From Anodontia alba (taxonomy: Eukaryota > Mollusca > Bivalvia > Lucinida > Lucinidae), in NCBI GenBank assembly GCA_964016985.1, contig OZ024825.1, forward strand, positions 1,126,501 through 1,190,500: 64,000 nt of DNA, given 5' to 3'. The position numbers and the translations under genes were made by a program. Of this stretch, positions 42,387 through 53,053 are shown piece by piece. The notes below the pieces were generated by a model. The model was not told the DNA's origin and searched no databases. It saw nothing but the letters and a program-made list of their open reading frames with translations. Every line of letters begins with the position of its first letter. The first letter of the stretch is position 1.

Positions 42387-42449
42387 GCAAACAGGGTAAT
42401 CCCAGATGGCGCCGCAAAACGCGGCCTCTGATCTGTCTGCGCTGTTTGC
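42387..42449. mobile_element. Family C hairpin repeat, copy 11
   Basis: GCAAACAGGGTAATCCCAGA, TGGCGCCGC and GCGGCCTCTGATCTG, CGCTGTTTGC; GACGCC subtype, slightly shortened. Confidence 0.6.
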
Positions 42450-42701
42450 ATTTAGGACAGGAATTATTGCTATGAAACATGGTAAAAATAAATACTAACG
42501 AGATACTCCTTATATTGAAATGAACCTGTCCAAAGAGTTAATGTAGACGAGTCCTCTCAGCATAAATTGATTAAGTAGGGTAAATAGTAAAAACACTCTG
42601 GAACTGATACAATCAGATCCACACCAAGGCCCCTGTAGAGCGCATTACCAGCATGGCATATTACAGTATTTTCATGGGCGGTCGCAGTACGAGAAACCGA
42701 A

Positions 42702-42703
<2 letters not shown>

Positions 42704-42786
<83 letters not shown>
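42704..42786. repeat. (AT)41 microsatellite
   Basis: Uninterrupted AT run of about 83 bp. Confidence 0.97.
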
Positions 42787-42788
<2 letters not shown>

Positions 42789-42789
42789 T

Positions 42790-43120
42790 GTGTTTTTGTT
42801 TGTTTCCGTAGGATGCATCCATACAATAAAAGTCTAAAAGGATTGCCTTTGGAAACAAAGAACAACCAAAATTACGAAAATCGGATATTCGGTTTGATTG
42901 AGTCTCTTCATTTGCAACAATGTAGTTTGCGAGGCTGCATAAGCCCCCTAGCGCCGGCTTAAGCGGTATTCGGTTTTTAAAATAACCAGGATGGGCTCAA
43001 TGATCCTAAAGGAAATAAAATATAACCTGCACTATGAAATTTAATTTATATATATATAAAAAAAACAAAAAAAAGCATTTCGTTTTACCCGCATTTCTTA
43101 AATAACAAGAGTAAGCAATT
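42790..43120. other. Non-coding, nothing recognised
   Basis: AT-rich; no gene or repeat identified. Confidence 0.5.
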
Positions 43121-43124
43121 TTAC

Positions 43125-43735
43125 TTAAAAAAAAGGTAAGAGAAAAGTCAAGGGAGTGCCACAATCACATAGCATCCTCTGATTTTCAGTCTAAATCAGA
43201 ATTGTTTACAACTGAAAATTGTCTAGGTCAGATTACAAAAAAAAATGTAAGAGAAAAGTTGAGGGAGTGCCACAATCACAAACCGCAGCCCTTCCCAGAC
43301 CCCAAGAGGAAGAGGAAACCGACAAATTCAAACAAGCACAAATCGAACAAACGTACGAAAAGCACTAAGATCAGCTCTCTCTTCCCTAAGCGAGGTAATC
43401 GCAATGCTTAAAGGACTAAAACACAAGAACAAAATGACACAATGTAAGACACAGAACAAATCGCCTCGTAGAATAAACCACAAAAAGCAACAAAGAGTAA
43501 GACTAACAACGGAACCACCGCCTTAGAACGGCCAGTAGAGTAAACTACCGGGGGTTTAAAGCCCTTTTACAGCTAGCCAACTTCACCCTGGGTCCCGATG
43601 CTACTCTTAATACAGAAATACATAAACATTCGGTTCGCATAAAGGCTCCCAACTCAGTCAATGCATCAAAGCGAAAACTTAACAGTCAAATTAATCACTA
43701 TAATAAATAAAGACGAGTACTCATGGCTAATTCTA
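43125..43735 (-). repeat. Unit X, copy 2, with duplicated terminal motif
   Basis: The best uninterrupted copy: main body 43237-43735, from GTAAGAGAAAAGTTGAGGGA, GTGCCACAATCACAAACCGC through GCGAGGTAATCGCAATGC, CGCCTCGTAGAATAAACCAC, GGGTCCCGATGCTACTCTTA, ATACAGAAATACATAAAC, to GACGAGTACTCATGGC. An extra copy of only the first ~45 bp lies just before it (43133-43175). No terminal inverted repeats and no convincing coding potential. It is the reference used here for the family, including the SINE-free site at 43615. Confidence 0.85.
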
Positions 43736-43799
43736 CTGTATACCAGATAAATGAAAACCATTAGATGAACCATGGCGGGCCAAGCCGAAGACATATCGT

Positions 43800-44402
43800 C
43801 AAGCCCCAACCCACTGGTTAAAGTTTTACGAAGAGGCCGTCATTGAGTCTGAGGCCCGAACCGCCGTCGTTCAATTAAAGAGTGAAGCATAGCCATCAAC
43901 AATGATTGGGCTGACAACTAGGCATGCAGTCTGCCGCATAATATCCAGGCTATAGCCAATTATTTTTATAACGGTTAATAAGTTTTCTGAATTGCTCCGA
44001 AAAGTTAGATTTTCCTACATTTTTTTTTAATCTGTACAATAAGTCACAGTAAAATTCGGGTTCCGATATACCTTGATGCAGAAGTGTTTTCAGACTGACA
44101 CTATGTTTTTCTACCCAGGCAATATGTCTGCGATAAAATTTCGAAAACGACACACGAAGTTTAAAATAACGATAGCCCTGCCTAAGAAGTTTGGCAGTAA
44201 GGGCTTTATTACGGTAGCTAAAGTCACTAAGATTTGAAAAAGCTCGGGCGAATCTAATAAGTTGAGATATGTATACCCCATATGAGGTACGCCTGGGGAC
44301 ATCGCCATCCAGAAAAGGGAAATTGACTATAACAAAATCAAAATTGTCCCGTTTATCATAAATTATCTTAAAGCTATTTTCAAGACATTTACAATGGGTC
44401 AT
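43800..44402 (-). pseudogene. Penelope-like RT, C-terminal fragment
   Basis: 43950-44402 is open for 150 codons: IYDKRDNFDFVIVNFPFLDG, DVPRRTSYGVYISQLIRFAR, ALTAKLLRQGYRYFKLRVSF, SVSLKTLLHQGISEPEFYCD, FSEQFRKLINRY. Downstream, to about 43800, MRQTACLVVSPII-like and SLFNCTTA words continue the same protein with stops. This is the region after the YxDD palm motif in a large RT family widespread in aquatic invertebrates, which I place with Penelope-like RTs. The palm and fingers are missing. No GIY-YIG nuclease is seen. A unit X copy lies directly 3' of it. Confidence 0.8.
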
Positions 44403-44409
44403 TTGAGGT

Positions 44410-44640
44410 TGAGTGCACTAAAATAGTATTTTACCTGAAATTTTATTTCCCTTCTTTTTGCAGGCATATTTACAATGTCAGTCTCAAAGGTAGAGGTATT
44501 TTTACAGCTTAGTTTGTTTTGTCTTTAAGGTATATCCATTACGTCAATAACGTTAAAAGGGCCGGTTACTCTTCGTGATTTCGGCATTTCCTGGGCATGT
44601 TTACGTATATTTGTTATATCTATCAATCTTTCAAATCGAA
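44410..44640. other. Non-coding, nothing firmly recognised
   Basis: GGGCCGGTTACTCTTCGTGA, TTTCCTGGGCATGTTTA resembles 59410-59470; a minor dispersed repeat. Confidence 0.4.
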
Positions 44641-44641
44641 T

Positions 44642-44919
44642 CATTACGAAACTATGCCTATTCAAACATACTGCAAATTTCATCACCAAAAAATGAAAAT
44701 TTTCAGATAAAAAATTCTTCTATTTTTCATGTTTCTGCTCAAAACATAGATTGTGGGTACTCGTTAGAACCGCCTCGATGAAGCGGTTCTAACGAGTACT
44801 CACAATCAATGTTTTGATCAGAAATAAGAAAAATAGTGTATACCCCTGTAAACCCCAGTTTTACTATATAAAAGTGGGGTTTAAGGGGGTCAAAATTATA
44901 CAGGCATGTTTTCGTGATG
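44642..44919 (+). mobile_element. Family A MITE, copy 14
   Basis: CATTACGAAACTATGCCTAT to CAGGCATGTTTTCGTGATG, hairpin GAACCGCCTCGATGAAGCGG. Intact layout. Confidence 0.9.
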
Positions 44920-44980
44920 AGATATATCTACACATATTTTATAACCAGTGTGTCGCTCTTTTCTCCATGTTAACTAATAG

Positions 44981-45025
44981 AAAAAAGGGGGTACGAGAAA
45001 AGTCCAGGGAGTGACACAATCAAAT
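44981..45025 (-). repeat. Solo unit X terminal motif
   Basis: GTACGAGAAAAGTCCAGGGA, GTGACACAATCA is the terminal ~35 bp of unit X without its body, 60 bp from a family-A end. Confidence 0.7.
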
Positions 45026-45029
45026 TTAA

Positions 45030-45412
45030 TAATTCTAATATCTTACATAGCTATAAGAGGGATTTTCAGGTAAATATTTTCATATTTATCCATTAAAACA
45101 TACGTTGAAGCTATTCACTAAGGAATTAGGTGCTTCTTCATAATAAGTACGCACATCTTGTGCTTTTATTGAGAAACAGGGAAAACATCAATTTATTGTG
45201 GTTAAAATAGCCGTGCCTACAGCAATTGCTTTCAAATATACATTTACTATATAACCTGATGACATTCATCTTAAAACCCATATCATGGATGCAAAGAAAT
45301 CTACCATAATGGTTGTTTACTTATCTGCATTGGGCGGGGCCTGTCTGTCTAATATTGATCACATATTTCTAATGAATTTCATATGTTACCAATTCTGAAA
45401 CTCTATACATAT
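45030..45412. other. Non-coding, nothing recognised
   Basis: No gene or repeat identified. Confidence 0.5.
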
Positions 45413-45414
45413 AT

Positions 45415-45619
45415 GAGCCAAGGCACAGCATTTCCTACAGAATGGCATGTGCGCCCAGCGAAGACTCAGATCAGCTGCCCATCCGCACAGTTTGATCCGT
45501 CTTTGCAAGGCATCCCGCTGGTGGTCAGTGATCCAAGGCGTCCTCAGCCGAAGAGCGAAAACTCTGATTCTCCGCTGGGCACACATGCAACATTGTAGGA
45601 AATGCTGTGGCCCGGCTCA
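45415..45619. mobile_element. Family D MITE, copy 1
   Basis: GAGCCAAGGCACAGCATTTC, CTACAGAATGGCATGTGCGC at the left and its complement at the right (GCACACATGCAACATTGTAG, GAAATGCTGTGGCCCGGCTC) are long inverted repeats. Inside, GCCCATCCGCACAGTTTGAT and GAAGACTCAGATCAGC are recurrent family phrases. The paired frames on both strands are shadows of the palindrome. Confidence 0.8.
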
Positions 45620-45792
45620 CATTTAAGACACCTGCTTCTGATCGGTTTACTTGTAATGCGTAATTATAGCTTACTTACGGCTATTGATAACGGTAATATT
45701 AGCCAGTAATGTTACTGCAAGGACAGAAGGGATTGTAGGATGGCACTACTCAGCGTCATGTGTTGTGGCACATTCCTTTTTATTGGCCCTTC

Positions 45793-45910
45793 AGAGGATT
45801 TGTGAAGGAGGAGTATTTGGTGATAATTTTGGGATTATGTTTTCTTATTTCTCCCTAAAACATATGTTTTGGGTACTCATTAGAAGAGCCTCGCTAAGGC
45901 GCTTATCATG
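45793..45910. mobile_element. Truncated family H MITE
   Basis: AGAGGATTTGTGAAGGAGGA, GTATTTGGTGATAATTTTGG matches the left end of 13280-13481, and GGTACTCATTAGAAGAGCCT, CGCTAAGGCGCTTATCATGA is the hairpin core. The right end is lost. Confidence 0.65.
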
Positions 45911-45914
45911 ATTA

Positions 45915-46405
45915 TTGTCTTATCAAAGCATCTGGCTCATGCCATTTATACTACTTAAGTTTGTAAATTTCAAAATGCCACAGGAATTTCTCCTTGAACA
46001 AATTAATGTCTGTTTCCAGACTAAGCATAAGAAAACAGATACTTGATATCAAGTGGTATCTCATGTATGAGATGTAATTCACATCCTAATGCACCTGTAT
46101 AAATGTATAATTCTAAACCACGAAATGAGACACTGTACTTCAACCATAACCCTTTCACGCCTGAGTTTCTGAAGTAGTCTGTTCCGTCTATCGAATTGAA
46201 TATGTCCATTATCTCAACAAAGGGTGTCGCGATGACAAAAATAGAAAACAACATGGCAGAGTAGTGACAAAAGAGAAAACGAATTTGAGTGTATATCCTG
46301 ACGAGACGGCTCGTCCCGATATATTACAGGGGAACACTACATAGGCGTGTTAACAGCGGGACCTGGCAAATTGCATATTTCTATAAACAGAAAAGGGACA
46401 GTGTA
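45915..46405. other. Non-coding, family C outer-arm remnant
   Basis: CCCTTTCACGCCTGAGTTTC, GTCTGTTCCGTCTATCG, ATATGTCCATTATCTC near 46150-46215 is the outer arm of a family C element without its hairpin; GTATATCCTGACGAGACGGC near 46290 may be the other piece. Confidence 0.45.
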
Positions 46406-46411
46406 CTCGTA

Positions 46412-46769
46412 CAGTTGACCCCCGTTATCTCGAACTCGCTTATCTCGAACAACCGCTTATCTCGAAGTAAAAATCTGGTCCCTGCTTAAAAATGAAAATC
46501 TAATAACAGGTAACAAAATATTGTGGAAAACATATGTTGAAAATATTGTGGAAAAGAGGAGAAATTGCTCCTTAGGAGCAATTTCTCCTCTTTTTCACAA
46601 TATTTTCAACATATGTCTAACTTCAAGAGTCCAATTACATATACATTTGTTTAATGCGGTTGTTCGATTTATTGTTTTCCTCACTCTCTCAACTCTGATA
46701 TGCCGAGGTACGGATATCTCGAAGTGTTTCATTGAGTCCCTTGGAATTCGAGATAACGAGAGTCGAATG
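46412..46769 (+). mobile_element. Family T MITE, copy 3
   Basis: CAGTTGACCCCCGTTATCTC and GAGATAACGAGAGTCGAATG ends with TA at 46410-46411 and 46770-46771. The central stem has grown: AACATATGTTGAAAATATTG, TGGAAAAGAGGAGAAATTGC, TCC, then the mirror image, so the core hairpin here is longer than in copies 1 and 2. Confidence 0.83.
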
Positions 46770-46837
46770 TATTTGGAATCATGGTACATCACACATTATG
46801 ATATATTGGAGCCGCCGATAGGACAATTACCTTTTTA

Positions 46838-47114
46838 CATTATGAAAACACGCCTATTCAAATATATTGAAAATTTTACCACAAAAAATGAAAATTTTCA
46901 GATAAAAATTCTGATATTTTTCAAATTTCTGCTCAAAACATAGATTGTGGGTACTCGTTAGAATCGCCTCGGCGAGGCGGTTCTAACGAGTACCCATAAT
47001 CTATGTTTTTGAGCAGAAATAAGGAAAATAATGTATACCCTTGTAAACCCCAGTTTTACTATATAAAAGTGGGGTTTAAAGGGGTCAAAATTATATAGGT
47101 GTGTTTTCGTGATA
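46838..47114 (+). mobile_element. Family A MITE, copy 15
   Basis: CATTATGAAAACACGCCTAT to ATAGGTGTGTTTTCGTGATA; hairpin GAATCGCCTCGGCGAGGCGG. Starts 69 bp after family T copy 3. Confidence 0.9.
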
Positions 47115-47117
47115 ACA

Positions 47118-47245
47118 TGAGCGCCCAGCTAAGATTCAGATCGGCCTTCCCATTCTCACAGTCTGATTAGAATTTTCTGTTGACGCATTTTGGAAAGCCA
47201 AGATGGCTAAGTATTTTGATGCGGACAACGAAGACTTCTGATAGA
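47118..47245. repeat. Family D fragment
   Basis: GCGCCCAGCTAAGATTCAGA, TCGGCC, CATTCTCACAGTCTGATTAG are internal family D phrases without the ends. Confidence 0.5.
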
Positions 47246-47477
47246 CTGTACAGTTAGTGATTACAACAATACCCTAATTGATTTGTACATATTCGAAAAG
47301 CAATATTCATTGTATCGGTCACTGTGATGAGCTTTATGATGGTCATTTGCGTTTTTCTTTCTTTTTTTATGAAGATTTTTAACACAACAAAGCACACAAG
47401 GCACATGGATGCAGTAATGAATGTGATATGTATATGCATTTGTGCAGCTTTGTTTTCATGAATCACCTATGCACACT

Positions 47478-47874
47478 TGGTGCCACTGTCCGTTACCAAG
47501 CACCACCCTGACCATTTCATTCTCAACCCAGGGCACGTCGAGTATGAGCCAGGTATACAAATGATCTGCTCTTGTGTTTCATCTTGTATCATTTATTTAC
47601 ACATTTTGTTTTCTTTGTTTTTATTTCAGAGATTAATCAGACTTTTAAGGGAAACAGATACACTCAGTACATTTTAATTTGAGCCAGTGCAAGACAAAAT
47701 AGAAAGGAAGGCAATGATTAGGAATCGATACAATTATCCCACACCTCCCATCAGAGACATCAAAGGGAAAGAAACACAAACACGAAATAACTGGACCCTA
47801 ATGGAAACATCACTAGCAGAAAGCCAAACGGACAATTACTTTCCGAGAAAGTGGCCAAAACCTACAATATGACC
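47478..47874 (+). pseudogene. Candidate terminal exons of an unrecognised host gene
   Basis: Upstream segment reads VPLSVTKHHPDHFILNPGHV, EYEP with GC-rich third positions and ends at CAG|GTATAC (donor after about 47551). After an ~80-bp intron with a long pyrimidine stretch, TTTTTATTTCAG gives a textbook acceptor (AG at 47628-47629). The phases agree and the next exon reads EINQTFKGNRYTQYILI before a stop. One base out of frame, the same DNA continues EPVQDKIERKAMIRNRYNYP, TPPIRDIKGKETQTRNNWTL, METSLAESQTDNYFPRKWPK, PTI, stop at about 47872. A single surplus T in AATTT near 47680 would explain the split, either a pseudogene lesion or a base-call error. The family is not recognised; the start of the first exon is not visible. 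Confidence 0.4.
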
Positions 47875-47959
47875 TCTATAATCAGTTAAGATTCAGATCT
47901 ACCTGATCATCTACCCAGTATGGTAAGGGTTCTCGTATCCCTCGTTTGATAGCTTGGAA

Positions 47960-48060
47960 GCTGTAGAAGGCACATGCGATCAGCGAAGACTCTTAGACTG
48001 CGCGGATGCACAGGCTAATCTGAGTCCTCGCTGGTCGCACGTGTTATCGTAGGTTTTGTC
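47960..48060. repeat. Family D fragment
   Basis: CACATGCGATCAGCGAAGAC, CGCGGATGCACAGGCTAATC, GAGTCCTCGCTGGTCGCACG are D-type internal inverted phrases. Confidence 0.5.
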
Positions 48061-48094
48061 ATTCGCTGGCTCAATGATATATTAAACAAAAATG

Positions 48095-48260
48095 ACTACA
48101 ATATTTGTAAATTCCTGCTTGCTTTTCTGCATACAAAGTCCCTTCTGAAAAGGGATCTACCATTGGGAGCAAGTTCGTTCCTTTTAGAGCAGACCCCTTT
48201 TCAAAAGAAATAAAAAAAAAATGACAAAGTTTATTCCCCTTAAAGTGTGACAGAATACTG
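48095..48260. repeat. Fold-back repeat, 15.2-kb class
   Basis: AAAGTCCCTTCTGAAAAGGG, ATCTACCATTGGGAGCAAG and CCTTTTAGAGCAGACCCCTT, TTCAAAAGAAA form the arms. Confidence 0.55.
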
Positions 48261-48264
48261 CTCA

Positions 48265-48975
48265 TGACATAACGGCGTTTCATTGCATAGAGCCTGTCAT
48301 TATCACACTTCCATTGTCTCGATATGACTTAAATAATGTTGAAAGAGACGTTAAACACCAAGTCATAATCGCGTGTACAAGTTCCCGTTAAGTAAACTTT
48401 CATTATCATTTTATCAGTAGTATCAGCTGCTGCATTGTACTTGTCATGTTGCAGTCCATACCAGTGAATCAATAGGACTTTAATCAACGTTAATAGTATT
48501 GAGAGAACTAATCGCTGTGCTTAACGCATAGAATGCTGGTGAAAATGTTTAGCAGAGATATTGAAATATTTTACTTATTTTCTATTTTTTTGCAGAAAAA
48601 GAATTAGACAAATCATGCAAATTGTCGTCAGTTGAGACAATTTGCATGAAAAGTCCAATCTTGTTTTCTTGGAAGAATAAGAAACAAAATTAGACATCTG
48701 TCGTCTGCTGAATTTTCCGAGAGAGTGGTAAGGGTTAAATCATCTGTGGTAATGCATTATTGCCAGCCACTACACTTTCATATGCCATATTGGGTTCAGT
48801 AACACTTGGTTTGGGTAAATGCACAGGTTTGCTATTTAATAGGAATCGATGCACTTTCAGGGGAACCATTTATGGCAAAATTATTTTGTCCTCCTTCTAA
48901 ACTGCGGTCTGCTCTACAAGAAAGCGATTTGCTCACATTGGGAACAATTTGTTTCATTTTAGTGCAACTCCTTTT
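48265..48975. other. Non-coding, with a short perfect hairpin
   Basis: ACAAATCATGCAAATTGTC, GTCAGTTGAGACAATTTGCA near 48607-48650 contains a 13-bp hairpin (GCAAATTGTC / GACAATTTGC). The 82-codon frame 48806-49054 runs into unit X and is not supported. Confidence 0.45.
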
Positions 48976-48981
48976 AGAATT

Positions 48982-49310
48982 GGTCGACTGTAAAAGTGCT
49001 TTAAACCCCCGGGGGTTTATTCTAGTGACCGTTCTGCGGTTGTCCCGGTGTTAGTCTTACTCTTTGTTGCTTTGTGGTTTATTCTGCGAGGCGGTTTGTT
49101 TTGTGTCTTATCTTGTGTTGTTTCCTTCTTGTGTTTTTCAATCCTTTTAGCATTGCGATTACCTCGCTTGGGGAATAGATAGCTAATCTTAGTGTTTTTG
49201 TACGTTGGTTCCATTTGCGCTTGTTTGGATTTGTCCGTGCCCTCTTCCTCTTGGTGTCTGGAAGGGCTGCGGTTTGTGATTGTGACACTCCCTGGACTTT
49301 TCTTTTACCT
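48982..49310 (+). repeat. Unit X, copy 3
   Basis: Starts within the TCGACTGTAAAAGTGCTTTA phrase and runs to GTGACACTCCCTGGACTTTT, CTTTTACC. 5'-truncated relative to copy 2. Confidence 0.8.
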
Positions 49311-49321
49311 TTGTTTTTGGC

Positions 49322-49695
49322 TAGATGTAAAAGTATTTAAACCCCTCGGTGGTTTATTCTACTGACCGTTCTAAGGCGGTGGACCCGGTTTTAGTCTTAC
49401 TCTTTGATGCTTTGTGGTTTATTCGTCGAGGCGATTTGTTTTATGTCTTACCTTGTGTTATTTTGTTCTTGTGTTTTCAGTCCTTTTAGCATTGTGATTA
49501 CCTCGCTTGGGAAAGACAGAGCTAATCTTAGTGCTTTTCGTACGTTTGTTCGACCTGCGCTTGTTTGGTGTTGTCTGTTTCCTCTTCCTCTAAGTGTCTG
49601 GGAAGGGCTGCGGTTTGTGATTGTGGCACTCCCTGGACTTTTCTCTTGTCCTTTTTGTGATTATGGCACTCCCTGGACTATTCTTTTACCATTTT
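49322..49695 (+). repeat. Unit X, copy 4, tandem with copy 3
   Basis: Begins GCTAGATGTAAAAGTATTTA only about 12 bp after copy 3. Its terminal motif (GTGATTGTGGCACTCCCTGG, ACTTTTC) is duplicated: a second GTGATTATGGCACTCCCTGG follows at about 49656. The 145-codon hydrophobic frame 49404-49841 is a shadow. Confidence 0.8.
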
Positions 49696-49782
49696 TTGTA
49701 CGTGTAGATAGGCCAACAGAAAGACACAAAAGCTCCCCTGTAAAATGGATGAACAAATCTACCAATGGTTCTCTTTTTAATG

Positions 49783-51455
49783 TCAAAATACTAATTTATT
49801 GCCTCCTAAACCAAAGACGTCTTTACGTTACCTTAAACTAGGTATTCAAGAATTTCATAGGAAGTATGTTTTGGCTCCGGAAGACAAGGCAGCAAACAAT
49901 GTTATCGTTGTTTGACGGCTCCACTATGTCAATATTCTTAAGCAAGAATTTGCTGGTACAAAGGCCTATGAACTACAGCCTTGATTTAAGAGAGGTCTTT
50001 AGTTAATGATCGTACCTACCATTCAGCCACCGAGTTCGCTGTAAAAAAGTTAAAAAAGGCCAAGATAAGCTTCTTACATAATATTGGTTGCCTTAACTTC
50101 ACAAAAGACCATACAAATCGCGGTCTATTGCACATTCAAGCTCTTGTTCCATTACTGAACTTTCTAAATTGTTGACTTATTGTCTTACTGCCATCAGAAA
50201 GCATGTAGTTAAATATTGCGACAAGGCCTATGAAAAATCAGGTAAGAATCTGTTTAGGTCCATTAACAATTCGAATAAAGTTTTGAATGAACTAAAATCC
50301 AGAAGTTTTTGTGTCTACGTATCATTTTGCCACGTTTTACACCACACTATCTCATTGTCTTATAAAAGAAAAACTTAATGATTAAATTGAATGCACATTT
50401 AATAGGGAAGGTTCCTTCTATCTTGCATGTAACGGAAGGAATGTCTTTTACATTTCCGAAAAGTATAGAAATTATACATTATGGTCATGTCAGAAAGTGT
50501 GTGAAGCTCTCACTTTTCTACTTGATAATATTAATATAAAATTTGGTACTAAGCTATTTAGACAAATTGTGGGTATTCTGACGGGTACGAATTGCGCACG
50601 GCTTGTGGCTGATTTGTTCTTGTTCTGTTATGAAAGAGAACACGATGTCTCTTTGTGAAGAAAAGCCCTCTGAAGTTATTGAAGCTTTCAGCTCGACGTC
50701 TAGATATTTGGGCGATTTATTAAATATTGATATTAAGTACATCATAGTTTGATTAGTCAAATTTATTCTTTCGAGCGTCACTTAAATAAACTGAATTCTT
50801 CTAAAACTGAAGCCCCGTTTATAGATTTTCATTTGTCTATTTTAGTTGGTTTGATTGCATGCAAACCAGGTAAAAGAAACGTCCAGGGAGTGCCACAGTC
50901 ACAAACCGCAACCCTTCCCAGACACTTAGAGGAAGAGGAAACAGACAAAAACAAGCATGCGCAAATTGAACAAATGTACAAAAAGCACTAAGATAAGCTT
51001 TTTCTCCCCAAAGCGAGGTAATCGCAATGCTAAAATGACTGAAAAAACAAAAGAATATAATAACACAAGGTAAGACTTAAAACAAATCGCCTCGTAGAAT
51101 AAACCACAAGGCAACAAAGAGTAAGACTGACACCGCGACCACCGCGATAAGTTTGATTTTCAGATTGTAAATTGTCCCTACTCGGATGGGAATGTTCCTC
51201 GTTCAGCACCCTTCGGTGTTTATATCTCACAATTTATTTGGTTCTTCAGAGTGTTTTGTAATATTTCTGACTTCAACACTCGAAATAAATTGTTAACTGC
51301 TAAACTTCTAAATCAGGATTATCGGTACCATGGACTCCGCAAAGCCTTTTCTAAATTTTTAAAGACGTCATTTCGATTCAGTTTCAAAATTCAATGTTGG
51401 ACTTAAATCTCTTCTGCAACAAGGCCTATCGGAACCTGAATATTATGGTGACTGT
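49783..51455 (+). pseudogene. Penelope-like RT relic, interrupted
   Basis: Same RT family as 43800-44402, readable by frame-hopping: LGIQEFHRKYVLAPEDKAAN, NVIVV, YVNILKQEFAGTKAYE, then TAIRKHVVKYCDKAYEKSGK, SINNSNKVLNELKSRSF, YGHVRKCVKLSLFYLI-type noise, GTKLFRQIVGILTGTNCARL, VADLFLFCYERE (motif B region, normally PMGTNCAPL), RYLGDLLNID (the YxDD motif reads Y-L-G-D, so one catalytic Asp is lost), then FIDFHLSILVGLIACK. There a 280-bp unit X piece (50866-51147) is inserted. The protein resumes DKFDFQIVNCPYSDGNVPRS, FGVYISQFI, RNKLLTAKLLNQDYRYHGLR, GLSEPEYYGDC and is cut at 51455 by a second, larger insertion; the rest follows at 53528. Long dead. Confidence 0.85.
50866..51147 (-). repeat. Unit X, copy 5, inserted in the RT relic
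   Basis: GTAAAAGAAACGTCCAGGGA, GTGCCACAGTCACAAACCGC through GTAATCGCAATGC to CACCGCGACCACCGC. Lies between RT words LIACK and DKFDFQIVN, removing only a residue or two. Only the half nearest the GTAAGAGAAAAG end is present. Confidence 0.85.
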
Positions 51456-51668
51456 ATTAAGGGTTACATCGGGACCCAGGGTGTAGTTGGCTGGCCGTAA
51501 AAGTGCTTTAATCACCAACCCACCCCCCTCCCCTCCCCCCCACCCCCCCCCCCCCACACACACCACCCCGTGGTAATTTATTCTTCCGACCGTTCTGTGG
51601 TCCTGGTGTTCTTCTTACTCTTTAGGGCTCTTTGTAGCTTTGTGGTTCCCGCATTGCTTTCTGTCTTT
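51456..51668 (+). repeat. Unit X, copy 6, 5' part, with C-rich tract
   Basis: AGGGTTACATCGGGACCCAG, GGTGTAGTTGGCTGGCCGTA then a CCCCACCC-rich stretch (51510-51570), TTTATTCTTCCGACCGTTC and TTTGTAGCTTTGTGGTTC. Cut off by the Helitron-like element. Confidence 0.75.
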
Positions 51669-51669
51669 A

Positions 51670-53053
51670 TCCCCCGCAATTTTCAATCGGGGGTGGGGGC
51701 CATATAGTATCACCGCTGACCGTACATACGTCCGTCCAGTCCGTCCGTCCCGTACGTAACACTTTTGGTTTCCGTGCGATATCTTTTGAAAGGATTGGTG
51801 TATTGGATTGAAATTTCATACACAGGTATATAATTATAAAATGTAGACCAAGTTCGATTTAGGGTAAAATCCACCAACTATTTTGGGAGTTATGGCCTTT
51901 TTTCAACTTGAAAAATGGTTTCCGTTCCATAACTTTTGAAAAGATTAGTGGATTCATATTTTACACACAAGCATATAATTATAACATATGTCAAGTTCGA
52001 TTTAGGGTAAAATTCACCAATTATTTTTGGAGTTACGGCCCTTTATCAATGTTGAAAAATAGTTGAAAAATGGTTTCCATTCGATATCTTTTTAAAAGAT
52101 TAGTGTATTGGATTTAAATTTTATACACAGGTATATAATCATAAAATGTTGGTCAAGTACGATTTAGGGTAAAATCCACCAATTATTTTTGGAGTTGTGG
52201 TCCTTTTTCAACTTTGAAAAATGGTTTCCGTTCCATAACATTTGGAAAGATTAGTGAATTGGATTCATACTTTATACACAAGCTTATAATTATAAAATAT
52301 AGGTCAAGTTTGATTTAGGATAAAATCCACCAAATATTTTTGGAGTTTATCAATGTTGAAAAATAGTTGAAAAATGGTTTACGTTTGATAACTTTTGAAA
52401 AGATTAGTTTATTGGATTCAAACTTTATACACAGGTATATAATCATAAAATGTATGTCAAATTGGATTTAGGGTAAAATCCACCAATTATTTTTGTAGTT
52501 ATGGCCTTTTTTCAACATTGAAAAATGGTTTCTATTCCATAACTTTTGAAAAAGCTAGTGAATTGGATTCATATTTTAAACACAAGCAGATAATTATAAA
52601 ATATAGGTCAAGCTGGATTTAAGGTAAAATCCACCAATTATATTTGGAGTTACAGCCCTTTTTCAACGTTGAAAAAATTTCAGTTTGATATCTTTTGAAA
52701 ACATCAGTGTATTGTATTCAAATATAACACACAGGTATATAATCATAAAATAGAGGTCAAGTTCCAAGTAGGGTAAAATCAACCCATTATTATGGGAGTT
52801 ATGGCCCTTTTTCACCTTCAAAAGATGTTTTCCTTCCGATATTTTTTAATAAAGATTGATTTGTGTATTGGATTCATATTTTATACCCAGGTAAATAATC
52901 ATAAAATATGGTCAAGTTCGATTTAGGGTAAAATCTGCCAATTATTAACAGAGTTATAGCCCTTTTAATAAACTTCATTTTTTGCAAAATACCTGCGTGT
53001 GGTTGAGGATGGCCCTGGGCGGGGGTATCTGTGTCATACTAACACATTTCTAT
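51670..53053 (+). mobile_element. Helitron-like element with internal tandem repeats, copy 2
   Basis: Same order as copy 1 at 23985: C/G head hairpin (CCCCCGCAATTTTCAATCGG, GGG), CCGTCCGTCC tract, then about eight ~150-160-bp repeats with GGTCAAGTTCGATTTAGGGT, AAAATCCACCAATTAT and GGAGTTATGGCCC, and a tail GGATGGCCCTGGGCGGGGGT, ATC. The terminal stem TGTGTCA-TAC-TAACACA has one mismatch and the end reads TTTCTAT instead of TTTCTAG, so this copy's 3' end is decayed. It sits inside a unit X that itself sits inside the RT relic. Confidence 0.65.
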
